Shown here: positions 9,106-17,079 of the stretch, one piece after another
Layout of the letters: the number at the start of each line of letters is the position of its first letter
Position numbering within the stretch: the stretch's first letter is position 1
Assembly (NCBI GenBank): GCA_937124525.1
Contig: CAKZLA010000115.1
Span: 1-31,407, forward strand
DNA from: an uncultured Desulfobacterium sp.
Lineage (GTDB): Bacteria > Desulfobacterota > Desulfobacteria > Desulfobacterales > Desulfobacteraceae
Direction: 5' to 3'
Length of the DNA: 31,407 nt
Made by a program: the position numbers and the translations under genes
Notes under the pieces: generated by a model
What the model was told of the DNA's origin: nothing
The model's input: the letters and a program-made list of their open reading frames with translations, nothing else
The model's database searches: none

Positions 9106-10377
9106 ATGAAAGACCATGATGAAAATGTAATCTCGTCCAACAATCGAATTAAAATGACTGAACTGGAAGCTCTTTCCGGCTTCAGTAAGGCAACTATATA
9201 TAATTATTTGAAAATAGGATTGATTCACAAACCCTTTAAAGCCAGCCTCGGTCGTTCTTTTTATGATTCGAGCCATCTTGTCAAATTAAAACAGATCCGT
9301 GAGTTAAAAGAGGTTCAAAAACTATCATTCTCTGAAATCAAACAAAAATTATCAACCATGGATACACAAAAAATACTGGACTCCCATGAGGATGACACGG
9401 GCCAGGTGGTGTCTGAGATGAAAGAAAAACAAGAGAGCATCCGCTCCCATAAAATTGATAAGAAAAAACATGAAATCTTAGACGCTTCTATCGCTCTTTT
9501 TTCAGAGAAAGGATACGATAATACAACACTTGAAGCCATCGCAGACTCTCTTCAGATGGCTAAAAGTACAGTATATCTTTACTTCAACAATAAAGAAGAT
9601 CTGTTTTTGAGTTGTATGGAAAGACTCACAATAGTGGCAATACGCGAAACTGATTGGGACAATATTCGAAATGAAAAAAACCCCCTGATCAGAATTCATA
9701 AAAGATGCTATTACTTTTTGAAAGGATTTCCAACTTACAAGGGTGTTTTGAACATGGCCAGAGCAGCCTTGATGAGCAACAATCTAAAACTGGCTCAAAA
9801 AGCCAAGGAAATATTAATACTGATGACGCAACCTACCCTTAGGGATCTTAGATGGGGGGTAAATAATGGATTTTTTCGTCATGATATTGACATAGAACTT
9901 ATTTCTCACCTTACCTTATCCATTGGGGAAGGGTTGGGATTTTGCTTAATGTTGGATGATCGTCATGATATTGAGTCGATTCTTAAAGTTCACCTTGAGT
10001 TATTAAATAGGTGGCTTTTGCCAAATAATGATATCGGGGATTCTGTTGCTATGAATAGAGTATTAGCTGCTGGAGAAGTCATTGATCTGAATGGGGTAAA
10101 AACTAAACTTACGAATATCACCATTGATAATAAGACTCTCTTTCCTGCAAAAATAGGAAAAGCTCAGGTTGAAATTGATATATCAAAACTTGAACAGATC
10201 AAATGCATCAAGCAATCTTTAAACCTTAACGTTGAATTGATCACAAAGAAAGGGCAAAAAGTAATAGGAGAAATCAACACTTGCCCTATGCTTTATGGAG
10301 AATCTGAATTTGGAAAATTTTCTATTGAACTGAAAGACGTAAAAACACTTCGTTTTGATGATGAAAAAAAGGATTAA
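9106..10377 (+). CDS. MerR-TetR fusion transcriptional regulator with C-terminal beta-rich domain
   Basis: This 423-aa protein fuses parts normally found separately. Residues 14-85 resemble a MerR winged helix: KMTELEALSGFSKATIYNYLKIGLIHKP, then a wing and LKQIRELKEVQKLSFSEIKQKL. A charged linker follows (about 86-118). Residues 120-166 are a TetR_N helix-turn-helix (AIADSLQMAKSTVYLYFNNKEDLF), and 170-305 the all-helical TetR ligand/dimer domain. Residues 315-420 are a predicted beta-rich tail of no family recognised here. It could bind a CoA-ester inducer in the TetR core and act on the divergent promoters at 7.05 and 7.43 kb, whose motifs look TetR-like. That link is inferred from proximity. 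The ATG follows AAAAAGGAAGC. Confidence 0.85.
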   Translation: MKDHDENVISSNNRIKMTELEALSGFSKATIYNYLKIGLIHKPFKASLGRSFYDSSHLVKLKQIRELKEVQKLSFSEIKQKLSTMDTQKILDSHEDDTGQVVSEMKEKQESIRSHKIDKKKHEILDASIALFSEKGYDNTTLEAIADSLQMAKSTVYLYFNNKEDLFLSCMERLTIVAIRETDWDNIRNEKNPLIRIHKRCYYFLKGFPTYKGVLNMARAALMSNNLKLAQKAKEILILMTQPTLRDLRWGVNNGFFRHDIDIELISHLTLSIGEGLGFCLMLDDRHDIESILKVHLELLNRWLLPNNDIGDSVAMNRVLAAGEVIDLNGVKTKLTNITIDNKTLFPAKIGKAQVEIDISKLEQIKCIKQSLNLNVELITKKGQKVIGEINTCPMLYGESEFGKFSIELKDVKTLRFDDEKKD

Positions 10378-10550
10378 ATAGCCTAATGGCTCACTCAAAA
10401 AGAACTTTACATTTTGGAAGCCGATTTATCCTGTCCTGCTGCATTGCGAAAATTCGGCTTATCCCCGAGATGCCTGTATTTTTATGCCTTGCAGAACAGG
10501 CAACTCAACTCCCAAAATTGATAATTTATTTTTGAATGAACCTAAGCTAA
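10377..10550. repeat. MITE-like element, copy B
   Basis: This is the inverted partner of the element at 2232-2400. It begins on the last bases of the regulator stop codon region (AATAGCCTAATGGCTCACTC) and ends near TTTGAATGAACCTAAG. The two copies face each other around an 8-kb segment. The rest of 10551-10801 is the AT-rich leader of the thiolase gene, with nothing else supported. Confidence 0.75.
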
Positions 10551-10801
10551 GCAAAATTAATCCTCAAGTTTCCTTAGATGATTTTACATGATTATTTCTG
10601 CTCAGATACCTAAAACGGGTATATATAGACTCACTTGTCACTCTAAACAGCAAATCTCTAAGATTATAAAACAATAGAGTAAACTTTTCAGAAAATTTAA
10701 GGTTCATTAGTGGCTTACTCTTTTATTTCTGTCAAAACGGCAAGAAAATAAGAAAAGGTCTATGGTTGCGGGTTTACCGCGTTAATTAAAAAAAGGGAAC
10801 T

Positions 10802-12022
10802 GTGGTGAAAAATTTTAACAAAAAAAATAACACATTGAATGAAGTTGTTATTGTCGGTGCCATGCGTACTCCTATCGGAGATTTCATGGGTTCTTTGAAG
10901 CGTTTTTCGGCAGTTGAGTTAGGTATTCATGCCCTTAAAGCAGCATTAAACAAAGCCGAAATAGCACCGGAATTAATCGAAGAAGTTGTAGCGGGTATGG
11001 GCAATATGGCTGGAACTAAAGCCAATCCTGGTCGACAGATAGCAATAGGTGCCGGCTGCTCTATCGAGACTGTTGGGGCTACGGTTAACCAGCAATGTGC
11101 CTCTTCCATGAGAGCAACAGAAATTTTATATCATGAAATTGCATTGGGAAAAGTCTCTATTGGAGCGGCAGTAGGCCCTGAAAGCATGACCAATTCTCCC
11201 TTCCTGTTGCCTGGAGCACGCATGGGGTATCGAATGGGCAACGATAATAAAGTTGTTGATTCCATGTTTTGCGACGGGTTGATAGATGTTTTTAATAATT
11301 GTCACATGGGGATCACCGCAGAGAATCTTGCAAAACAGTATGAAATCAGCCGGGAGGAACAAGATGAACTTGCACTGCTTAGCCACCAACGGGCTTGTCG
11401 AGCAATTGAAGAAGGTAAGTTTAAAGAAGAGATTACCCCTGTTGAAATCAAGACAAAAAAGGGTGTAGCTCTTTTCGATACAGACGAGCGGCCCAGACCC
11501 AGCATCACCCTGGAGTCCTTGGCTAAACTCCGTCCAGCTTTCGATAGGGAAGGGAGTGTGACAGCGGGCAACGCTTCGGGTCTGAATGATGCAGGAGCCG
11601 CACTTATCCTGATGTCGGCTCAAAAAGCCGAGGAACTTGGGCTTAAACCGCTTGCAAGAATTGTTGCCACTGCCTCAGCAGCAGTGGATCCGAAAATCAT
11701 GGGAATTGGGGTGGTCCCCGCAGTAAAACGTGCATTAACATTTGCCGGTTTAACCATTGATGATATCGATTACTGGGAAATCAATGAAGCCTTTGCAGCT
11801 CAGTTTATAGCAGTTAACCGGGAACTAAATATAGATATGGACAAAGTAAATAAAAATGGATCAGGCGTTTCATTGGGCCACCCAGTCAGTTGCACCGGAG
11901 CTCGCCTGATTGTTTCATTGCTCCACGAAATGCGACGTAGTGGTAATCGGTTTGGATGTGCATCTTTATGCGCCGGAGGCGGTCCGGGTACCGCTATTGT
12001 TGTTGAACGGCTTGACACTTAA
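10802..12022 (+). CDS. Thiolase (acetyl-CoA C-acyltransferase family)
   Basis: This full-length 406-aa thiolase has the catalytic triad region intact: nucleophilic C99 (NQQCASSMRA), the NEAFAAQF box, H360 (GHPVSCTGAR) and C390 (CAGGGPG). It would cleave a 3-oxoacyl-CoA with CoA, releasing acetyl-CoA or another acyl-CoA, as the last step of beta-oxidation. The start is uncommon: GTG at 10802, or the GTG at 10805, which has better spacing from the AAAAGGGAAC ribosome site. No ATG is available upstream. It is separated from the next gene by about 300 nt without a visible terminator. Confidence 0.92.
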   Translation: MVKNFNKKNNTLNEVVIVGAMRTPIGDFMGSLKRFSAVELGIHALKAALNKAEIAPELIEEVVAGMGNMAGTKANPGRQIAIGAGCSIETVGATVNQQCASSMRATEILYHEIALGKVSIGAAVGPESMTNSPFLLPGARMGYRMGNDNKVVDSMFCDGLIDVFNNCHMGITAENLAKQYEISREEQDELALLSHQRACRAIEEGKFKEEITPVEIKTKKGVALFDTDERPRPSITLESLAKLRPAFDREGSVTAGNASGLNDAGAALILMSAQKAEELGLKPLARIVATASAAVDPKIMGIGVVPAVKRALTFAGLTIDDIDYWEINEAFAAQFIAVNRELNIDMDKVNKNGSGVSLGHPVSCTGARLIVSLLHEMRRSGNRFGCASLCAGGGPGTAIVVERLDT

Positions 12023-12318
12023 TCTATCTGTAGTCGGGACTTATGCACAGGAAATAGATAACTGTATTTAAAAATCTGTATCTCACAATATATTTGTTGA
12101 AATGTGCTTAAAGAATAGCTCTGCGCGGGCCATGTCTTTGCTAAATCGGGCTTTGAATTGATATTTCGTATTAAATAAATTGTATCTACGAACGATCACA
12201 GCACACGATAGGGAAAATTGTTTTTTAATTTAGCCCCAAATTATCAGCTAACGATATGCTTACAAAACAGCATGTTAGGCACCTAAACTCTATAAAGAAG
12301 ATCAAATAAGGAGAAAGT

Positions 12319-13500
12319 ATGAGTAAAGGAAACCTTGCTATTATTGGTGTGGGCGAAGTGCCTACCGGAAGATACCCTGAGCGAACGCGCTGGGATATCC
12401 TTTATGATGTATGCATGCAGGCGATAGGGGATGCAGGCATCAACAAAAACGATGTTGAAGGGGTGATCACGGTTGCACCCCAGGCACAGGGCAGGCTCAC
12501 ATCAGAGATATCCTTCGGGAAAATCCCTGAAGAACTGGGATTGAACGGATGCAAAGATGTCTGCATCTGTAATGCAGGAGGCGCTTCTACGACCAACTGC
12601 CTCAGGCTTGCCGAGCAATGGATTGACAGCGGCTTGGCAAAAATTGTTTTGATACCCCATGTCACGGTGCACTCGACCCTCCCCATTCAGGATGTTATCA
12701 GTTTTTTCGCTACAGCCGGCATAGACACCCAATGGGAATATCCTTTTGGAGCGACATTTAACGGTATGATGGGCATGGTGGCACAGCGCTACATGCATGA
12801 AACAGGAACAACGCCGGAAGAAATGGCATCCACAGTTGTAGCTCTCAGAAAATGGGCTGCCTTGGATCCAAATTCAATGTTTTATAAAAAACCCGTAACC
12901 CTTGAAGAAGTTTTATCATCAAAAATGATCAGTACGCCGCTCCACAGCAAGGAATGCAATATTTTGGCTGATGGTGGAGGTGCAATGATCGTAACTTCTG
13001 CTGAACGTGCAAGGGACATTGTTGAAACCCCTGTATTTAAACTTGGACATGGGGGGCGGTATACCGGTGCCTGTAATATTCTTCGAAAAGACTATTTTAT
13101 GTTTGAAGGTTGGCGCGATGCGGCAAAAGAGGCCCTTAATGAAGCTGGATTAACCAAAGAGGATATGGATATTTTTGAATTCTATGTAGCCTATCCCTTT
13201 AATCAGATAGTGGCACTCGAGGCGGTCGGCATAACCGAGCCGGGTGAAGGCGGTAAATTTGTCATGGATGGTCATATCTCTCCAGGTGGTAAATGTCCCT
13301 GTTCCACCATTGGAGATGCGGCTGGCAGAGGCCATACCGGTTCTGGGGTAAGTATGGCAAATTATATTGAGTGTGCCCGTCAACTTATGGGGAAAGCAGG
13401 AGAAAGACAGGTTAAAGACTGTGAATACATCCTTGCATCCGCAGCTGGCGGATCCGGAATGAATACATTAATGACAGTATGGGGGAATAAAATAGCATGA
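12319..13500 (+). CDS. SCP2-thiolase-like protein lacking the catalytic Cys (possible aldolase subunit)
   Basis: This 393-aa protein belongs to the SCP2/lipid-transfer thiolase branch (MSKGNLAIIGVGEVPTGRYP; C-terminal GRGHTGSGVSMANYIE). In true SCP2 thiolases the nucleophile lies in an NC-x-S-G motif. The equivalent here is CNAGGASTTNC, with Ala (A86) in place of Cys. H339 (GRGHTGSG) is kept, but the C-terminal Cys box is replaced by LASAAGGSG. Loss of the Cys is typical of Ltp2-type retro-aldolases, which work with a DUF35 partner. The next gene is a DUF35 protein overlapping by 4 nt (ATGA), so the two are probably one complex. The related BbsB-BbsA pair of anaerobic toluene degradation is a thiolase, so function stays open. 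The ATG follows AAGGAG. Confidence 0.85.
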   Translation: MSKGNLAIIGVGEVPTGRYPERTRWDILYDVCMQAIGDAGINKNDVEGVITVAPQAQGRLTSEISFGKIPEELGLNGCKDVCICNAGGASTTNCLRLAEQWIDSGLAKIVLIPHVTVHSTLPIQDVISFFATAGIDTQWEYPFGATFNGMMGMVAQRYMHETGTTPEEMASTVVALRKWAALDPNSMFYKKPVTLEEVLSSKMISTPLHSKECNILADGGGAMIVTSAERARDIVETPVFKLGHGGRYTGACNILRKDYFMFEGWRDAAKEALNEAGLTKEDMDIFEFYVAYPFNQIVALEAVGITEPGEGGKFVMDGHISPGGKCPCSTIGDAAGRGHTGSGVSMANYIECARQLMGKAGERQVKDCEYILASAAGGSGMNTLMTVWGNKIA

Positions 13501-13910
13501 GCGAATACAAAAAACCATTACCTGAAATTCAACCTTGGAGCAAAAAGTTCTGGGAAGGCACAAAGGAAAAAAAGTTGCTGATCCAGGAATGCAAAGACTG
13601 TGGTGCAAAGATTTTCTACCCCAGAAAACATTGTCCTGAATGTTGGTCTTCTCAGTTATTCTGGTCCGAAGCCAGCGGCAAGGCCACAATTTTCTCATAT
13701 TCCGTAACCCTTGCCGGAGTGGAAGAGAGATTTGCGGAGGATCTTCCCTTTGTTCTGGCTTTGGTTGATTTGGAAGAAGGCGTACGCATGATGACCAATA
13801 TTGTAGGCTGCAAACCTGAAGAGGTAAGCATTGGTATGAATGTGGAGGTTATTTTTGAAAAAATCACTGATGAAATAACCCTTCCAAAGTGGAAACCGAT
13901 GGGAACATAA
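13497..13910 (+). CDS. DUF35 OB-fold / Zn-ribbon acyl-CoA-binding partner protein
   Basis: This 137-aa protein has the two-part DUF35 layout. A rubredoxin-like Zn ribbon with C32, C35, C46 and C49 (CKDCG...CPECW) follows an N-terminal helix (PWSKKFWEGTKEKKLLIQEC). An OB fold comes after it (SGKATIFSYSVTLAG to the end). DUF35 proteins pair with thiolase-like enzymes and help bind the acyl-CoA, as in ChsH2-Ltp2, BbsA-BbsB and archaeal thiolase/HMG-CoA synthase complexes. The start overlaps the stop of the SCP2-like gene (ATGA), which implies translational coupling and a stoichiometric complex. Confidence 0.92.
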   Translation: MSEYKKPLPEIQPWSKKFWEGTKEKKLLIQECKDCGAKIFYPRKHCPECWSSQLFWSEASGKATIFSYSVTLAGVEERFAEDLPFVLALVDLEEGVRMMTNIVGCKPEEVSIGMNVEVIFEKITDEITLPKWKPMGT

Positions 13911-13970
13911 ATCAATTCATTACTTTGGCACATTCAGGCGTAAATTTTATTGCACCAACTAAAGCCTCAA

Positions 13971-14096
13971 TAGTCATAAGTTCTCATAAGCAATTAATAC
14001 TATTGATGCCAATAAAATCATTTATAAAAAATTGGTTTTAATGATTTCAAAAAATTTTCCATAACAACCCAAAGCCACCATAGAACTTATGACTAT
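13971..14096. repeat. Palindromic MITE-like element with 15-bp perfect terminal inverted repeats
   Basis: ATAGTCATAAGTTCT (13971-13985) is the exact reverse complement of 14082-14096. Inside, AAATCATT (14016-14023) pairs with AATGATTT (14040-14047). The arm contains TAAGTTCTCA, also present in the terminal repeat of the element at 16929-17043, so the two may be related. No coding capacity. Confidence 0.65.
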
Positions 14097-14102
14097 AGAG
14101 TA

Positions 14103-14194
14103 AGGGAGTTCATAATGAAACACAGCTATAATTAAAGAGCCTTTGCTTTGAAAATGGGTGATTTGCTTCTTATGAACTCCCTAAAACTCTTTTT
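14103..14194 (+). terminator. Second palindrome with T-run; possible terminator of the thiolase-like/DUF35 operon
   Basis: AGGGAGTTCATAA (14103-14115) is the exact reverse complement of 14170-14182, with a 54-nt loop. AAAACTC and a T-run follow, so the RNA could terminate here. It lies only 6 nt after the previous palindrome, so it may equally be a second mobile-element remnant. Confidence 0.45.
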
Positions 14195-14250
14195 TTCAAT
14201 TTATATATGAAAATTTGGCAAAAAATTAAGCCCTTAAATAAAGGGGAAAA

Positions 14251-14547
14251 ATGATCAAAAATTATAAAAGTCTTATTTGTGAAAAAAGAGGTCCCAAAAA
14301 GGAAGTACTTTGGGTTACCCTGAATAATGAAAAAATGGTAAAGCCACTATCAAATGACATGCGGCAGGAATTTCTCAACGTTCTGGAAAATGTATTGTGC
14401 AATAATGAAATAAAATGTGTGGTTTTTAAAAAAGCTGGAGATAACACTTGTTTTGGGGGTAAGCAAATACGGGACTTTATGGACTTTTTAAATAAACCGG
14501 TCATCACCGCGGTAACCGAATATTGCTGTACAGGTGGGTCCCTTTAG
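14251..14547 (+). pseudogene. Decayed, truncated copy of the adjacent enoyl-CoA hydratase
   Basis: This 98-codon frame matches the N-terminal half of the intact hydratase at 14860 almost from its first residue (MIKNYKSLICEKRGPKKEVLWVTLN versus MKEYKSLICERKGPKEEVLWITLN). It lacks about 22 residues after the CoA-binding loop. The oxyanion segment is altered (CFGGKQI instead of CSGGDI). It stops at TAG just after the second GG motif, before both catalytic glutamates; a few codons past the stop still look related (CTGTGC). A ribosome site (AAAGGGGAAAA) remains. It is best read as a tandem-duplication relic without activity. The 14548-14859 gap shows no further gene. Confidence 0.8.
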
Positions 14548-14859
14548 AACCTGTGCAGATATTTAAAATTTAAATATGACGAACATGTAAAAAATCGGCC
14601 CTGAATTTCCCAACACGCCATATCGTATTTACTCAAAGTCGACATTTTGACCATTTTTTCAAATCGATACTTGGTATTTTCAAATAGTTATAAAAACACA
14701 AGGCATAAAATATGCATATTCTGATTTTCAGGAAATACTATTTATATGTATTCGATTTAAAAGTGTTATTAGCCCACAGCTAATCAGAAGGTATCGACTT
14801 TGAATATTTAGCAAACCTTCCATACATTACGATGTGACCAAAAATATGAGGATAAAAAA

Positions 14860-15663
14860 ATGAAAGAATATAAGAGTCTTATTTGCGAAAGAAAAGGCCC
14901 CAAAGAGGAAGTGCTTTGGATCACCTTGAATGATGAAAAAAAAATGAATTCACTTTCAGATGTCATGCAACAGGAACTTCTAAATGTTCTTGAGGATATA
15001 GCATTTGATAATGAAATAAGATGTGTTGTTTTAAAAGGAGCTGGAGATAAATCCTTTTGTAGTGGAGGAGATATCAATCTTTTCCAAACCTTAAATGTTG
15101 TCAGCGCTTATGATTTTTCTTATGAGCGCGGTAACAGAATACAACACTTGATGAATTATATGGAGAAGCCGGTCATTGCCGCAGTAAACGGATACTGTTT
15201 TGCAGGGGGAATGGAGCTTGCTCTGTGTTGCGATTTTATTTATGCGTCCAGCAGCGCAAAGTTCGGACTCCTTGAAATTAATTTGGGCCTTTTAGCCGGC
15301 TGGGGAGGAACGGTAAGACTTCCCAGAAAAATACCCGTTAACAGGGCGAAAGAAATGATCTATAGAGGTGAAGTTGTTAATGCTGAAGAGGCCTTTAGAT
15401 GGGGACTACTCAACAGAGTTCTTCCGTCGAAAGAGGAGCTTTACGATGAGGTTGAGAAAATTGTTTCCGAGATGATAGCAAAGCCTCCCTTATCCTTGAG
15501 GGCGGCAAAAAACGTAATAAACAACTCCATCACCTGTGAGAGCATAGAAGCCGCTCTTTCTGTTGAACGGGGAGCAGTTATGTGGCTACTCTCATCCCAG
15601 GACAGCAAGGAAGGCGTCTCCGCTTTTGTCGAGAAAAGGAAAGCCAGCTTTGAGGGAAAGTAG
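14860..15663 (+). CDS. Enoyl-CoA hydratase/isomerase (crotonase family)
   Basis: This 267-aa crotonase is complete. It has the oxyanion-hole segments FCSGGDI (67-72) and CFAGGMEL (113-120). Two glutamates, E119 and E139, lie exactly 20 residues apart, as do E144 and E164 of rat enoyl-CoA hydratase. The family segment LLEINLGLLAGWGGTVRLPR is present. It should add water to a 2-enoyl-CoA, between the acyl-CoA dehydrogenase and thiolase steps encoded in the same island. The ATG follows GAGGATAAAAAA. The degenerate upstream copy shows the gene was duplicated in tandem. Confidence 0.93.
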   Translation: MKEYKSLICERKGPKEEVLWITLNDEKKMNSLSDVMQQELLNVLEDIAFDNEIRCVVLKGAGDKSFCSGGDINLFQTLNVVSAYDFSYERGNRIQHLMNYMEKPVIAAVNGYCFAGGMELALCCDFIYASSSAKFGLLEINLGLLAGWGGTVRLPRKIPVNRAKEMIYRGEVVNAEEAFRWGLLNRVLPSKEELYDEVEKIVSEMIAKPPLSLRAAKNVINNSITCESIEAALSVERGAVMWLLSSQDSKEGVSAFVEKRKASFEGK

Positions 15664-15737
15664 TGCAAATTTTCGGCGTCCTTCATTTTTCAGGTTACAC
15701 TTATTTAAGCGACAACCCCATTTTTAGGAAATCATTC

Positions 15738-15764
15738 CCCCAAAAGTGTAAAGTACTTTTGGGG
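15738..15764. repeat. Perfect 10-bp hairpin between hydratase and TRAP-protein genes
   Basis: CCCCAAAAGT (15738-15747) and ACTTTTGGGG (15755-15764) are exact inverted repeats around a 7-nt loop. There is no T-run on the plus strand, so it is not a classic terminator. It might stabilise or attenuate the RNA upstream of the solute-binding protein gene. Confidence 0.55.
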
Positions 15765-15802
15765 TGATCTGAAGGATTCCTATTTAACAAGGAAATTCTT
15801 TT

Positions 15803-16852
15803 ATGAAATCGATAATAAATTTAGATCTCAGTAAAATTTTTAGTATTTTGGTAGTATCGATTTTTATTGTCTTCACATCAATGTCTGCTTATGCAAGTGA
15901 CACAAAAAAGGTTATCATAAAATTCAAATACGGGTCGTATGCTCCACACGGGGTAATTGATAGTCCTATATTATGGTATCTTGATGAAATATCAAAGAGA
16001 AGCGGAGTTCAGATCGAAGTCGAAACTTATTTTGGAGGTACCCTGGCTAAACCACAGGACTGCCTCGATGCCATCGGCATAGGGATTTATGATATCGGCT
16101 GGATTAGCCCAGCTTTTACAATAAACAAAACACCTCTTGCCATTATACCCAACTCAACCCCTCTGATTGACATTCCTTTGGAAACTTCGTTAAAAGCGGC
16201 AAAGGAGCTATCGCAAACATTTCAACCCATGGCAGAGGAATTCAAAAACGCAGGTACAAAATGTTTATTTCACTCTGGTGTATGGTACTACAACCTGATT
16301 AGCAAAAAACCGATAAAAAACTATGAGGATATAAAAGGGTTACGCGTGCGAACCTATGGATATTTGGCTAAACTATGGGCAGAACTCGGTGGAACATCGG
16401 TTTCAATTCCAATTCCTGAAATTTATTATGCTCTTGAAAAGGGGGTGATTGATGCCGTAATGACACAGCCAATCAGTATGTATAAAACCCTACATATTTC
16501 CGATATCGCAAAAAACTTTACTAAAATTAATTTAGGATGCGTGTCAGTACCAGTAGTATTCAACCTGAAAAGATGGAACAAACTCCCCGAACAAGTCCGA
16601 AAGAGTATGATTGATCTCGCCGATGAAATGCCCGTAATTGCAAATCAAATGATTAACAGTCGTGAACTGGAAGCGATAGAAAGAATGAAAAAAGAAGGCA
16701 TTAATATAAAGGAGCTTTCCGCAACGGATATGGCTCGAAGCAAGGAAGCTGCAAATCTGATCAGCGAAATTATCGTTAAGGATTTGGAATCGAAAGGAGT
16801 TGTGACTGCCAGAGAAGCGATGGATATTTATCTGAAATTCATCAATAAATAG
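15803..16852 (+). CDS. TRAP transporter solute-binding protein (DctP family)
   Basis: This 349-aa protein starts with a Sec signal peptide (FSILVVSIFIVFTSMSAYASDTKK, cleavage near residue 32). It continues with a DctP fold: YGSYAPHG, WYLDEISKRSGVQIEVETYFGGTL, the IKGLRVRTYG region and ALEKGVIDAVMTQP. It would capture an organic acid in the periplasm for a Na+- or H+-driven TRAP permease. No DctQ or DctM gene lies in the window, so it is an orphan here or is served by a permease elsewhere. Its place at the end of the catabolic island suggests uptake of the pathway substrate. The ATG follows AAGGAAATTCTTTT. Confidence 0.9.
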   Translation: MKSIINLDLSKIFSILVVSIFIVFTSMSAYASDTKKVIIKFKYGSYAPHGVIDSPILWYLDEISKRSGVQIEVETYFGGTLAKPQDCLDAIGIGIYDIGWISPAFTINKTPLAIIPNSTPLIDIPLETSLKAAKELSQTFQPMAEEFKNAGTKCLFHSGVWYYNLISKKPIKNYEDIKGLRVRTYGYLAKLWAELGGTSVSIPIPEIYYALEKGVIDAVMTQPISMYKTLHISDIAKNFTKINLGCVSVPVVFNLKRWNKLPEQVRKSMIDLADEMPVIANQMINSRELEAIERMKKEGINIKELSATDMARSKEAANLISEIIVKDLESKGVVTAREAMDIYLKFINK

Positions 16853-16928
16853 ACTAAACCGTGAGGATAAATTTTGGACCTATGCGGATAATATTGTATT
16901 TAGAAGCAATATGTTATGAATATTATTT

Positions 16929-17043
16929 GGTAAGTTCTCAATAAGTGCGGATAAAAATATATTTTAAAATTTCATATCTAATGATATCAAGGGTATTAAA
17001 GGTCAAAGCACTCTTTTTTGCCCGGATTTATTGAGAACTTACC
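16929..17043. repeat. MITE-like element with 16-bp perfect terminal inverted repeats
   Basis: GGTAAGTTCTCAATAA (16929-16944) is the exact reverse complement of 17028-17043, and similarity continues inward for about 12 nt with mismatches. The 115-bp element encodes nothing. It lies between the AT-rich catabolic island and the GC-richer efflux operon, where the convergent transcripts meet, and could also act as a transcript-end hairpin. Confidence 0.75.
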
Positions 17044-17079
17044 ATCATAACACCCCCAGTCCCCAGATCAGATTTTTTA

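Noticed and set aside
14647..14664. TTGACCATTTTTTCAAAT as a further copy of the 7.0/7.4-kb operator motif
   Set aside because: Only 13 of 18 bases match, in very AT-rich DNA, with no promoter recognised at the right offset.
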